Below are positions 1-11,400 of a DNA stretch of 64,000 nt, piece after piece; position 1 is the stretch's first letter, and the number at the start of each line of letters is the position of its first letter. The position numbers were made by a program, and so were the translations under genes. Under the pieces are notes generated by a model, which saw only the letters and a list, made by a program, of their open reading frames with translations, was not told the origin of the DNA and did no database searches. The DNA is taken from the NCBI GenBank assembly GCA_030686995.1, contig CM060709.1, positions 303,195,357 to 303,259,356 of the forward strand. Reading direction: 5' to 3'. Source of the DNA: Artemisia argyi. Taxonomy: Eukaryota; Streptophyta; Magnoliopsida; Asterales; Asteraceae.

Positions 1-626
1 TGCGTCATTCTTGAAAAAAATTGAAATAAATATTGTCACACCGTTCTTTCAGCTTTAGCTTTGCTATCTATTACATTAGATTGTGAGCGAATATAAATCT
101 CACACAACTTTTTGGCTCTGTATTTAATTTAAGTCTACATCAAGCTTCAAGGCTAAAATTTGCCTTTCCTTATTTTGATAGGTCTTAGGAGCACTACATG
201 GTGATTTTATGGAATTCTTGGAGATGGGCAAGGTACTTCAGCTTAAAACGGGTCAATCCATCCCAATAGCTACTTATGTTTTACAATGTATCTTTCATGT
301 TTTCTGTGTATTGATCAGTAGGTTGATTAGGTCAGCGGTTTATATGCTTATTTCGTGTGTTTGTTTCTATAGATTCAGGAATGTCAATTCTTTTTTATAA
401 GTAAGAAAGCATAGGTGACCTGGAAAAAATGGAAAGAACTTATATGCAAGAGATGCAAATCTTTAATCTTTTGAATGAGCTTAAATATGAATTTTACATT
501 CATGAATTTTATGATCTTTGGCTGTTGCAAAGCATAAATATATTCATGATTTGTTTACGACTTACCATTTATGTTTTATAATGATTGCTAACTCTGCATA
601 TTGGTTTGTATGTGATGAGTTTGCAG
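1..626. other. no recognisable gene
   Basis: AT-rich sequence with only short open frames. It may be the inside of the Helitron that ends at 3699, but its 5' end was not found and probably lies outside the window. Confidence 0.4.
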
Positions 627-679
627 GAAGTGCGTGAAAATTCAAAAGATAGTGTTGGCGGTCATCAAGATAATACCTG
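627..679 (+). pseudogene. exon-like captured fragment
   Basis: A 53-bp open stretch (EVRENSKDSVGGHQDNT) sits between a canonical acceptor (ttgcag) and a canonical donor (gtaacc). The parent gene was not recognised. It lies in the same orientation as the H+-ATPase and NAC scraps downstream. A chance open frame remains possible. Confidence 0.3.
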
Positions 680-757
680 GTAACCATCATATTTACTGAT
701 TATGGAACAATCATTTTGTTTTTCATTTTGAGTGGTATCTAAATCATCGCTTTATAG

Positions 758-922
758 GTGATCAACTTGCCATTGCTAAGGAGACCGGTAGGCGACTGGT
801 GTGGGAACAAACATGTACCCGCCTTCTTCCTTGCTTGGTGCCCGTTAGGATGCATCGATAAGCAGCACTCCCTATTGAAGAGCTGATAGAGAAGGCTAAT
901 GGATTTGCAGGGGTCTTCCCAG
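758..922 (+). pseudogene. plasma-membrane H+-ATPase exon fragment (P-type ATPase)
   Basis: This is a broken single exon of a plant plasma-membrane proton pump (AHA/PMA family, P3A ATPase). The start reads DQLAIAKETGRRL, the family signature after the TGD motif of the P domain. A second frame gives NMYPPSSLLG. A third gives PIEELIEKANGFAGVFP. The pieces lie in the right order, so at least two frameshifts and an in-frame TAG separate them. The exon has a canonical acceptor (ttatag) and donor (gttagt), so it was copied with its intron flanks rather than as a processed mRNA. No other pump exon is visible nearby, which fits a captured piece in a Helitron and not a decayed whole gene. Confidence 0.88.
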
Positions 923-1010
923 GTTAGTTATTCAAATATGAATAAATGGATCATATAGTTAAGATTTGAACAGACCCTTTCAGCTACTAATGGCACCTGT
1001 CATTTCATGC

Positions 1011-1109
1011 ATGTTAGAAGAAGATATTGATGAATATTTGCGGGCACGTCTTTCAGTCTACTTACAGCTGCAAACGGTATCTCCGTCAACTCATTTGTTC
1101 AATTGTTAG
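1011..1109 (+). pseudogene. exon-like open fragment of unknown origin
   Basis: An ATG-started frame reads LEEDIDEYLRARLSVYLQLQ and runs into a stop near 1109, where a possible donor (gtaac) lies. Charged and leucine-rich composition looks coding, but I cannot name a parent gene. It may be another captured scrap in the same Helitron. Confidence 0.25.
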
Positions 1110-2001
1110 AGGTAACTACACAGCAACACATCCCTCATTCTTACACTTCTTGACAAATCTTTGTGCAATTGTTGGAGGTATATATTTGATTATGCTCAAT
1201 ATTCCCAACACATAATAGATTAAAGCTTGCAAAATGATTTCTTTTTGGTCTCTTTTCTAACGGGTCAATATGGTTTGGGTCGGCTTTTTTTAATTTCATG
1301 AATGTAACGATTAAAACGACACGATCACAAAGATGATAGTTTATTATGTATTTTACAAACTTATCATTGGTTATCGCATATGATGTGTTATTACTAATTT
1401 AGAAAAAAGGCTCATTAGCTTATAGTTGTATCAAAACATAATACAACACATGTTGTTTGGATTAGCTTATGGCTGTAAAAGTGTGATATGTGAAAACTTC
1501 CTCAAACACCAAAAAATGCTTAATTAACTAAAGGCAATAAGCCTAAAAAAAGATTACCCAAACACCCTTGAATCTACCTTTGGCTAATTGTAATAAACTT
1601 GCTTAGTTGCATGAATATAGATATAAAGTGATTCGTTTGAATTTTAGGTTGTCGTGCATGCCAGTCTCTTTTCTCTAGACCCGTGGTTTCTGAAGATGGT
1701 GTCGTGTTTGCAAGATACCATTATGCCCCTAACTTTCTAACAATCCATGGCAGAAGAGATTCATGGGTTAAGTATTAGGCTAAGAAATGTGAAGAAAGTA
1801 GAATCAAGGTTCCGGTTGGGTGTCTGCGTATTCAGATTGGAAAGAAGGTATAAAATTATCTGTGATTTTGTTTTGATGTGCCATAAGAGAATCAAGATAT
1901 ATGCTTTATCTTTACCACCCCATTGGTAATGTATTGAATTCTGATGTGAAGTATGATGGATGTAATTAGTAAACTGATTGTAATTGTTGTTGGGTGTTGG
2001 A
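1110..2001. other. no gene recognised
   Basis: Short frames only. The part at 1640-1850 is less AT-rich and partly open on the + strand, but matches no family I can name. Confidence 0.35.
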
Positions 2002-2191
2002 GTGAACAATTCATTTGTGTTGTGTAGAATATTTCAAAAAGGTGGGTCGGGACAACCGAACGGTGACCAGTATGCACCTTTCCTTGAAGAAGGAAGGACC
2101 GATGATACAACCCTTATGGTAACTGGTGGTGAAGCTAAGGATGATATAGCCAATGGCGATTACACTTGTGCCGAAGGAAATGACATTGTGC

Positions 2192-2193
<2 letters not shown>
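2002..2193 (+). pseudogene. NAC transcription factor fragment
   Basis: The open frame contains SFVLCRIFQKGGSG, then NGDQYAPFLEE, and later AEGNDIVQ. This is the end of the NAC DNA-binding domain (subdomain E with its LCRIFQK motif) and the acidic stretch after it. The start of the NAC domain and the C-terminal activation region are missing. The frame runs straight into a 57-nt poly(T) tract. NAC proteins are plant transcription factors; this copy cannot make one. Its orientation matches the other captured fragments and the RepHel remnant downstream. Confidence 0.78.

Positions 2194-2250
<57 letters not shown>
2194..2250. repeat. poly(T) tract, 57 nt
   Basis: An uninterrupted run of T. It could be the tail of a minus-strand retroposon insertion, but no body was recognised on its right. 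A weak two-copy repeat (period about 57 bp, sharing an aaataaagggaacatt core) follows at 2275-2365. Confidence 0.9.
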
Positions 2251-2255
<5 letters not shown>

Positions 2256-2365
2256 CTACGTTTGCCTGTTTATAATTTAATATAAAAGAAATAAAGGGAA
2301 CATTCAAGGAGCATGTTTTTAAGCACGTAGAATTTAATATAAAACAAATAAAGGGAACATTGACT

Positions 2366-3079
2366 ATACAGAAACTCAAGTGGCCATTTTCTAAATGTTA
2401 ATTTTATGTTCTTAATTGTACACTAAAAAAGTTATGAAAATATTGCGTATATAGGAAATATTTCATTGTCGTATTGTGGATTAAGAAAACAACACAACAA
2501 AGTTAGGTTTGCAATTCCTTTGAAACTCATGAGGACGAAAAGTAAATGTCACAAATCTAAGTATACATGCGGGTTGTAAAGAGATCATGCCTGGAAGCAA
2601 CACATTGGCGTTGTTTTATCAAATCCAATTATGGTCTGGTCTCTTTTTTCAGGAGCCATGGGCCAATACTTTTGGGTTAGAACTATATTTCTTAATTGAT
2701 CAATGCACATTAGGTTTGATTGATAGAAAAATAACACGGGTCCTTGGTGGTACTACTAATACATATATTATAGGGTGTTTTGGGTTAGCTTATTGTTTAA
2801 TAAGTTTGTATACTTTTTCAAAGCTATTAAGTTATTTGGAAGTGTTTATATAAGCTTATTTAATATGAATTTTAAAGGAGAAATAAACTATTAAGTATAA
2901 CCTTCGTTAATAAAGCTTCTAAAAAAATACATAAGCTAATAACCTTAATCCTAAGAAAACCCGCTTAGAAGGTTGAGTTGACAAAACCGACCTGTTTACT
3001 TATGGAGGTTTAACTTCTATTTCTCATATGTGAAGAGTGTGGTTTTTAAATATAAAAGGTATCCAAGCATGTTAAATTT
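2366..3079. other. no gene recognised
   Basis: AT-rich sequence with one 88-codon frame (2587-2853) that has no family features and no splice context. Probably Helitron interior. Confidence 0.4.
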
Positions 3080-3313
3080 ATGCTCATTTTCCTATTTTCG
3101 TTTGCCATGACAATCAACAAAAGCCAAGGTCAATCGCTTTCTATAGTTGGTTTGTACTTGCCGCGACCTGTTTTCACACATGGACAAGTGTACGTTGTTG
3201 TTTCAAGAGTAAAAAGCAAGAAAGGTTTGAAGGTTGTCATTTGTGATCAGGATGGTAATGTCTCTAAAACTACAACAAATGTCGTGTATAGAGAAGTACT
3301 TGAAGGTCTATGA
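3080..3313 (+). pseudogene. Helitron RepHel helicase, C-terminal remnant
   Basis: The frame reads FAMTINKSQGQSL, then LPRPVFTHGQVYV and VSRVKSKKGLKVV, ending VVYREVLEGL and a stop. This is the end of a Pif1-type SF1B helicase (helicase motifs V and VI, the TINKSQGQ box and the arginine of VSRVKS). In plants this domain forms the C-terminus of the Helitron Rep-helicase. The Rep nuclease and helicase motifs I-IV are absent upstream, so the element has lost its own transposase. The natural stop is kept, and the 3' terminal sequence of a Helitron follows within 390 bp. Confidence 0.85.
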
Positions 3314-3699
3314 TCAAAACTTCAAGAGGTATGTAAAATGCACACATCCCTTTATCTTTCTCATATTCTCAATTATAATATATTATCAGTCACCACATGC
3401 TTTTACTTGCATCATCTATGGACTATTAGGTATGCACGGCATGGACATTGGGTTTTGAATCGATAGGCGCTCACACACATCATTTTCTGTTCGAGACAAT
3501 CAATTTTAGATTCGTCAACGCTTGGACGTTTGTTAGTATAATTGTAACAAACTCAATTGCTTAGCGTTTAATTGACGCATTGTCTCATTATTTCTTTCAT
3601 ATATTAAATGGAACATGTTACAATTATTACTTTTCTTATCATTTCATTTCCTTATTTCTTAAAAAAAAAATGCTTGGTGTTAACGGGTCTTTAAGCTAG
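3314..3699 (+). mobile_element. Helitron 1, 3' terminal region
   Basis: The last 30 bases hold an imperfect small hairpin (cttgg/cggg) followed by ctttaagCTAG and then T, the normal Helitron end (hairpin plus CTRR, inserted before T). The sequence 3290-3550 is repeated almost intact at 7845-7995, so two elements of one family ended in this area. The 5' end was not found in the window. Confidence 0.65.
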
Positions 3700-5271
3700 T
3701 TTTCTCTAATATAATAAGGTTTTGTACAAGTACTTTAAAGCAGCCCGCATTAAAAATTCGTTTAATGCTATGATGTGGACTTCCTAATTTAGCACCAATG
3801 TACACCTCCTTTATGCATAAATTTTCTACAATAGTTAAATTATAATTTTACAACGTTTTTTTTTAATTAAATGGTACGGTCCTCCCTCTTCAATGAAAAG
3901 TCAACAAGATGCTTTGTTCCCATTCATATCTCTATACACTCCTTCAATTTTATTCATGAGCATTTAATCATAAAAACCTTTCCAAAAATCATTAAAAGTC
4001 ATTCTTCTTTGACAAGCTCCTTCCTAAATCGGTTACAATTCATCCATTAACTTCCTCTACACGATTCAAAATCAGTTTCAATACTAATTCAAAATCACAT
4101 TCAATATAAATTGAGAGTCTTTCGAATAATTGTGTATTTGTCGATTTGCATACGCTTAGGCATCAAACACCGGTTTGTACCTATTTAATTTTAGTATTTA
4201 GGGTTTTGAATTATTAGTTGTAAATTACAATTTTTTTGATCGATTATGTTAAAATTTATATGTGTTTAATGAGAAGTTGAGAACCCTAAAAAAATCAGGG
4301 AAATCACCTGGATGAATTATTTGGCTATATTGTATTCAATTTATCAATAATCATAAAAATTGTTCTTGGGTTTCAATTGATTTTTCTTTTTTAATTATGC
4401 AGGTTAAATAATTCAGTCACCGCATCTAAATATTTGTAAGTATTAATATATATTATTTCATTTTGTTTGATGGGTTAATTTGTTACTTCTAAATTTGGCA
4501 CCGATTATGAATATGAGTGTATAAATATATGATTACTCTACACACTTTCATGAACAATTGTATTACACTTTCATATTATGTGACAATTGTATTTTTTTTA
4601 TGATAATTTGTGTTGTGACGGGGATGAAGATGATCAATAGGAATAGTTTTTATGGGCGGAGGAAATGTTGGTAGTAGTTGGAGAACACGGTTCACATGAG
4701 AGAGGTTCAAATTTTTTTAAACAACTATTAGTTAGTTAATAGAAGTTATTTATGTACTTATCGAGTTTTTTTTCTTATTGTAGCATGACTTATATTTATG
4801 TACTTGACATCGGTAAGTTGTTTCGAAATAATAATTCAAACGTTCTTTATCACGCTTAATGTTATGAGATATTTTGTTCTACTTCTTTTAGGCTATGAAT
4901 CTCGAAGAACATTCATGAAAGTCTTGACGAAGAACAACGATTTCAATGGTAAAAATGAATCAATGAATTAATCAGTTTGTGATTCTTTACTGGAAAACTT
5001 TATTACCAATTTGATATTATTTCTATTGAGTTTATTGTTTTTGAATTTTGAACATAATTGAAACACCTTTGTTATGGTAATATTTGCACACCAAGTGGTT
5101 GATTTAATGTCAAAACAAAGGATGGGCTGTTTGTTTTTGGGTTTTTGAACAACTACATAATGAATGGTTATAACTACATGTCTTAGCTAAAACGAAACAA
5201 GTCAAATTTACAGTCTAAGGATTTGTTTCGTATCCCATGAAATTTTTTTTGGCCTTTATAGCTTGCAACTG

Positions 5272-5366
5272 AAGTTCATGCATGAGAGCAACAATGGCGG
5301 CACTTCAGCTTCGCGTGACAAGTTCATTGGACAACGGAAATACGTCACTTGAACTTCTTAATGAGG
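5272..5366 (+). other. short exon-like frame inside Helitron 2
   Basis: An open stretch (LKFMHESNNGGTSASRDKFI and a few more residues) is followed by a possible donor (gaggtaat). The protein family was not recognised. It may be a captured exon or chance. Confidence 0.2.
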
Positions 5367-5990
5367 TAATACTTATGTTATTAATTTTGATCAAACTTGC
5401 ATTACGAAAACTTTATTTGTGCTAATAGTTGTATTAGTTCCTATGTTATTAGATGGACAGGGCACTTAATATAAGATGTTTGGTGCAAAGTCTCCTACTG
5501 ATGAACTTGTGGCCGTGTCAAATATACGGAAGTCTGTTACTATATAACTTCTCAAAAATGCGGTAAGTTCTCTTAATTATTTTATGGATAAATACATTAC
5601 TTAAGTTAGCCATTTGTTCATAGTTGAGATAAATCTATATATAATTGTTCTATTTTAGGACGATAAGAATTTAGAAGATAGTATATTGAAAGCCACAGAT
5701 GTGGGTTCTAATACATTGTATCACATTGTTACATATTGAATGTGGTTCATCTTTAACTAAATGTTGCAGCATGCAAAGACCCATTATATGCCTTAATTTT
5801 CTCTGTTCAATTTCTCTAATAAATCACGTAATGTCCTCAACAAGAAATTTATGGTTAAGAAAAAGGTATGTTCAACAAACATTTCTGTTCTATTATAATC
5901 TTAATAAAAAAAAAGTGGTGGTTTCGATTGTACATGTACACATTTTTTTTTTTTATTCTCAGTTAAAACAATTTATGCCCTTTTCAGGGG

Positions 5991-6092
5991 CTTCACTCAA
6001 AGCTGACCCGCATGGGTTTTCTGGGATGCAACCTACAAGAATTACATTAGCCATATCATTACGCCATTAAGCCGAGCAATTGAACACAAAGA
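5991..6092 (+). pseudogene. probable captured exon of unknown gene in Helitron 2
   Basis: The segment has an acceptor (ttttcag) at its left and a donor (gaggtaac) at its right. The first part reads GLHSKLTRMGF. After a one-base frame change it reads WDATYKNYISHIITPLSRAI. The switch of frame inside one splice-bounded segment suggests a decayed exon of a real gene. I cannot name it. Confidence 0.35.
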
Positions 6093-7278
6093 GGTAACTT
6101 TTATGAAAGGGTGTTTTGGGATTGCTAAAACATAATAGTAACGTGTACCATTACATGTGCAACAAATTCTATTATACTTCATTCATTTTTGTCCACTTAT
6201 ACACACTGAGCCACTTCATATTATTGTGGCATTCTTTTTTCAGAAATTACCATGATACTTCCGCCCAATTCCCAGTTAAGGCATCTAACTTCTTATAAGC
6301 ACAATATCAACTTAGTAGGGTGAGTATTATACTTATTCCAACTATATATGCATTTATGATTTGATCTTCAAGTGGTATACTATATGTTTTTATCATTTAT
6401 GTTGCCTTATACCACAAGCCTGTCAGAGATGGTAGGTGCCAACTTTATAGTTCAAGGTATCGGGTTCATATTAGCAAAAAGATATGTTTGAATCTATAAA
6501 GAATGATAATTATAATACGATTCACATTAAATGTTAGTCAAGTTAGTTTGTCTAATTTGACAATATATGGTGCTAAGAGGATTTGAATCTGATTTAACAT
6601 GAAAGAGGCAATTTACACAACATGAAAGAGGAGAGGCTCAAATGGGCAACTTCAATATTTTAAATGCATTATTAATGGTTATGGGTTTTAAGTTAACATG
6701 TTCTTCATTGTCTTATTACTAACAGGAATGCTCAAAGAGGAACCAAGGATGATAAGGCTATAAATTTGAAAAAGATTGAGCCACACTGGTCTTTTATCAG
6801 CTCATTCAGGTGCTATATGAGGCTAAGAACTCATAAAGGGCCAATTACTTTGTTTATTCATATTTTTAGAATAGTAGAGCAACCAAGAACAATGTATCAT
6901 AATAGTGTACCAGTATATGGGTGCACAATAATTGGGTAAACATGCATTTACTACTTTGATGTCTTATAAACAGGTATATCAATAATAAATTTTTTATCTT
7001 TTGTAACTTTCTTTCTTTCAACCCATTTAGATTAATTGACCCGTCGACCCTTTTGTTTTCCTTTTTCTTTATTTTTGCTCTGTGAGGAATAAAATAACTC
7101 CATTTCTTGATAATTGCTTTTATTTAATGAAAAGTTAAATTATCTCATTGTTTCTTTCATATAAAGATGGAACATGTTTACGTTCGTTATTTTCTTATTC
7201 TCTCATTTTCATATTTCTTTACAGCACAACTAAACACTCTTTTTTTCAACAAAACAAAAACAAAGTCAACTTAAATGA

Positions 7279-7740
7279 TTTAGAATATAAGCGTAAGATA
7301 TTTAACCGTAATGAAACAGGTTGTAGGAGTGCTTAAGCAATTTTAAATATAAGCGTAAGATATTTAACTGTAATGAAACGGGTTGTAGGAGTGACTAAGC
7401 GATTTTGAATATAAACGTAAGATAATAAACTGCAATAGCTTGATGGAAAGTGATTTAGAAGGTATGCCATGTCTTTTATCTTCATGCATCAATACCTGGT
7501 AAACACCTAAAATGAAACGGGTTGTAAGAGATGGTAAATACCTAAAATGAAATAGGTTGTAGGAGTGATTAAGTGATTTGAATATGAGCGCAAGATATTT
7601 AACCGTAATGAAACGGGTTGTAGGAATGTTTTAAGTGATCTTGAATTTAAGCGTAAGATATTTAACTGTATTGAAACAGGTTGTAGGAGTGATTACGTGA
7701 TTTTGAATGTAAGCGTAAGATATTCAATTACAATAGCTTG
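7279..7740 (+). repeat. degenerate tandem repeat, unit about 62 bp
   Basis: At least five diverged units share aatataagcgtaagatattt, then a core taatgaaacgggttgtagga, then an agtgattttga-like end. Units begin near 7285, 7347, 7409, 7580, 7643 and 7705. An unrelated stretch interrupts the third. It lies in the 3' part of Helitron 2, where some Helitrons carry tandem repeats. Confidence 0.75.
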
Positions 7741-8456
7741 ATGTGGCCTTTTACAGTGACGAGGAGAATTTTGATGCCCTTGATTACGAAAATGCATATT
7801 TAGCATTAGACCCGGAGAAATCTCCAAAATTTCATTATTAGCTTTTTATGACGTATAGAGAAGTACTTGAAGGTCTATCATCACGGCATGGATTGGGTTT
7901 TGAATCGATAAGCGCTCACACAAATCATTTTATGTTCGAGACAATCAATTTTAGAATCGCCAACGCTTGGGCGTTTGTTAGTATAATTGTAACAAACTAA
8001 ATTGCTTATCGGATAATTGACGCTTTTTGTCATTCTTTCTTTCATATTAAATGGAACACGTTTACGCTATCAGCTTTTTTATCATTGTAACAGAAGCAAT
8101 TTCTTATTTGATAATGGAGACAAAAAACTTGGACTTTTGTTAGTGTAATTGTAACAGAAGCAATTTCTTATCTGATAATGAACGCATTGTCTCATTCTTT
8201 GTTTCATAATTTAAATGGAACATGTTTACGTTATAACTTTTCTTATCATCTCATTTTCTCAATTTCTTTAAAAAATAACCCGGTGTCAACGGGTCTTTAA
8301 GCTAGTAGTCACAATATACCAAACACTATATTATAGTTTAGCCACGCCAATAAAAGTAAAAGATTTCTTAGACAATAAGGAAGCGTGAGTATTATTATTT
8401 TACCCATCTTGAAGCAAATTGGGCGGGTATACTAAGCCCTCGAAAAACAAAAATAA

Positions 8457-8466
8457 TATATAAAAG
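8457..8466 (+). promoter_or_regulatory. TATA box of PNET2-like copy A
   Basis: TATATAAAAG lies about 70 bp upstream of the 5'UTR donor site at 8539. The block 8400-8538 (gggcgggt, TATA, 5'UTR exon ending ggtcg|gtaagt) recurs at 40620-40760 before copy D, where the box has drifted to AATAAATAAAAG. Conservation between the copies supports a true promoter. The start of transcription cannot be placed exactly. Confidence 0.55.
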
Positions 8467-8469
8467 CCA

Positions 8470-11400
8470 AACAAATTAAACACCCAATCCTTCGTCCGCT
8501 CAATCAATCATTCATTCCGGTGTTGGTCTCCACGGTCGGTAAGTTCTCCGTACAGTAGTTGATTACTATAATTATATTTAGGGCTTAGTTTATTATTATT
8601 ACGTATATTTGTTTATGCGGTAACTTGTTACTAGTTTGTTATTACTCATATTTAGGGCTTAGGTTTTGTGTGAATTGTTAGTTATTATTATTGTCTCAAT
8701 TGCGAGAGCCTGCATAGCATTAAACTAGAGCACTCGTAAGATTTAATACTTTAATTAGGAGCTGGAGCGTTATTAGTATTATTGATTTTACAGATTTCCG
8801 TTTGTTATGCTTTTTGTTTGCATGTTATTATCCACACTTTAAACTAGAGCAGCGACCTTGTTTTGACGTTTCTTCACAAGCTCCCTCGTTTTTTTCGTTT
8901 TCAACTACTCTTTAGCTGGTATCATCATATTTGTCAATTTCACTTACTTTTCAAACAAAAGTAATATGTCTGTTAACGGGACTCTTAATTTAGAGGAGGC
9001 ATATATGTACTTGCATTTGATGATGAATGAGGGGGACGTCCCTTCATTGGGCTAGGAAACCACTGTTAAATTTTCACAGGTTTTCAAATTGGATATTTCA
9101 CAGGTTCCATATTGATGTTCCAGGATCGATGCAAAACAAGACTGACAAGAATATGATACATTTATATTCACAACATAACAGTAGGTTACATTGTACAAAA
9201 GAGACACACCTAGAATGATACATGTGCTAAACTATTTATACACACCGAATGGGTATGAACCAAACGTTGTGACTGTTTGAAGGGTTTCAAGCCAAGCGAC
9301 ACAACCCTTCATCCCTTTACAGAATTTAACTAACTTAACCAAATAGCGGTTACAAAGTTTCTAATCTACAAGTTTAGTCCTTTATCTTTCAAGACTTATT
9401 CCTACAAGACTTATACAATTAAAAAGGTCCAACAACCACCAAAGACGTCTCTTCCTGTTTCCTTTTGAGTATAGTTTTTTTACAAACAATAACTAAAATG
9501 AAAAACCGGACATATAGCTGATTTGATGATGTTTTTCACCGGCTTGTTTTGGAAAATGATCTTAGGATGTTTAGGTATCTTGTTATTGTCATTACAAAAT
9601 CTTCCCTTATTAGTTATAGCACATGTGATGGAGTTTTTTTGGAACATTGCTTAAGGGCTTCATACTATTCACGTACTTGCGTAAAATCAAAATGCGTAAG
9701 AATAGGATGTATGCATGTGTTTGTGCACACTTAAGCTTGTAAATGCATATAGGCAAACGTTGTTCTAACCAGTCAACACTTGTTGTCTTGCATCTGTGAA
9801 ATTATGGTCTAGCGGTAGCTAAGTACAGAGTGTTAAGTGATTCTGAATTCATTACTCTATAAATTATGTACTGTAAGTGAAATTACAAATCTGAAATGAG
9901 ATTCTCGGAAAAAAAATTACTGTTTGAAATTCATATATCAATGTCTTTGTTTTACGGGTTATTTGTCTGTTGTACGCTTTTTTACAAGATAGTTCTGCTA
10001 CCAGGTTCAATGACTATACGCTTCATAATACTTTTTCTCGTGGCTCTACTAGCCTCCGGTGTAACCGGCGACGTCACTAGGAGTTCGGATCATCATCAAC
10101 TTCAGAACCCGGTGAACGTCTCTTCTTCATGGGACTTACTTGAATCTATCGCCAACAGCATCTCTTCTCGCATTGATATGGCGTCTCGTATATCTTTCCG
10201 CGACATTCCGAGTCACTCGTTGTGGGATGTTGTATGTGCTGATTTTTATTTGCAACTTGATTTTTGTATACTACAAGTTTCTTTAAACTTCTTATTAGTA
10301 TGAATGTATGTATGTGTGTTTGTGTGTGTGCAGTATGCTGGTTCCTTAAGATCATATAGACCCACCGGTGTCAAGATCATGAATGAAATGCTGACAGATA
10401 AGCAGTATGTCAAAAGCCGGATCCAGATGGTTGGGTCCATACTCCTCGGCCCCGAAAAATCCTGGTCAACCCTATATTCCATAACACCAAGTGACCGCTA
10501 TTCTGTCGATGCAAAGTTGCAGTGCCTCTACTCTACGGTACAACTCTTAACTAATCAAACATTTTTTTACTTTCCACTTGTTTTTAGATCGCTCATTTTT
10601 TTTAACTGAGATTGGTTCGTTGTAGATGACTTTATTTGCCAAACACTGTGGTTTTCGAAGTCAATATCGGGTTAAGCACAGGCTACCATTCAAAAACCTG
10701 TGCGATCACGTGTCAGATAGGACAAAGATTGAGGAAGCAATCATTGTCGCCTGTGGCTCAAAAAAAGTCAACACACATGGTAACCACATTACAATTTATT
10801 TATTTTCATTATCTATTATTATCTTTCGTTACCTTATACTTTTCATCATTATACGCAAGCTATATTTGTACATTTACTCTTGTTGAGTAAATGTCATTTT
10901 TCGTCCATGTGGTTTGCCGGGTCAATCAATATTAGTCCCTGCCGTTAAATTTCTTCGGGTATGGTCCCCGTGGTTTACAACCCATACGGGTTTGGTCCCT
11001 TGACCAATCTTCTGAAGGGTATTTTTGTCATTTGACGAAAAAAATTTGAAAAATGTATTTTTGTCATTTGAAGAAAAAAAATTCGAAAAAAAATTGGAAA
11101 AAAATTCTAATAGAATTTTTTCTTAAAAAATTCAAAAAAAAAAATTAATAAAAATTTGAAAAAATAATTTTAATAAACAAAAAAAATTTTATTAATTTTT
11201 TTTAATAAAAAAAAAGTAATAAAATTTTTATTAAAAATTCTATAAAAAAAATTAATAAAATTTTTTTTAGAATGTTTTTCGAATTTCTTAAGAAAAGCTT
11301 CTATTAAAATTTTTTTTTATTAAAAATTTGAAAAATTTGAAATTTTTTAAGAAAATTTTTTTAGAATTTTTTAAGAAAAAATTTTATTAATAAACTTTTT

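Larger units (their letters stand above)
3703..8305 (+). mobile_element. Helitron 2, non-autonomous (about 4.6 kb)
   Basis: The right end is a clear Helitron terminus: a 5-bp stem (ACCCG/CGGGT) at 8278-8294, then ctttaagCTAG and T. The proposed left end, TCTCTAATATAATAAGG at 3703, resembles plant Helitron 5' ends but is preceded by T and not A, so the left boundary is less sure. The body carries no transposase apart from a 3' scrap at 7845-7880 that matches the end of the RepHel gene (REVLEG). The body contains short exon-like frames, a 62-bp tandem repeat and long AT-rich stretches. Confidence 0.5.

Noticed and set aside
2011..2379. Minus-strand frame with poly-lysine, opposite the NAC fragment
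   Set aside because: Produced by the poly(T) tract and antisense to the NAC remnant.
7279..7740. Regular repeats considered as a CRISPR array
   Set aside because: Plant DNA; units are contiguous and degenerate, without constant-length unique spacers.
9549..9734. Frame ending GCMHVFVHT, repeated at 41278-41490
   Set aside because: Conserved between A and D only because both are in the duplicated 5'UTR intron; no coding features.
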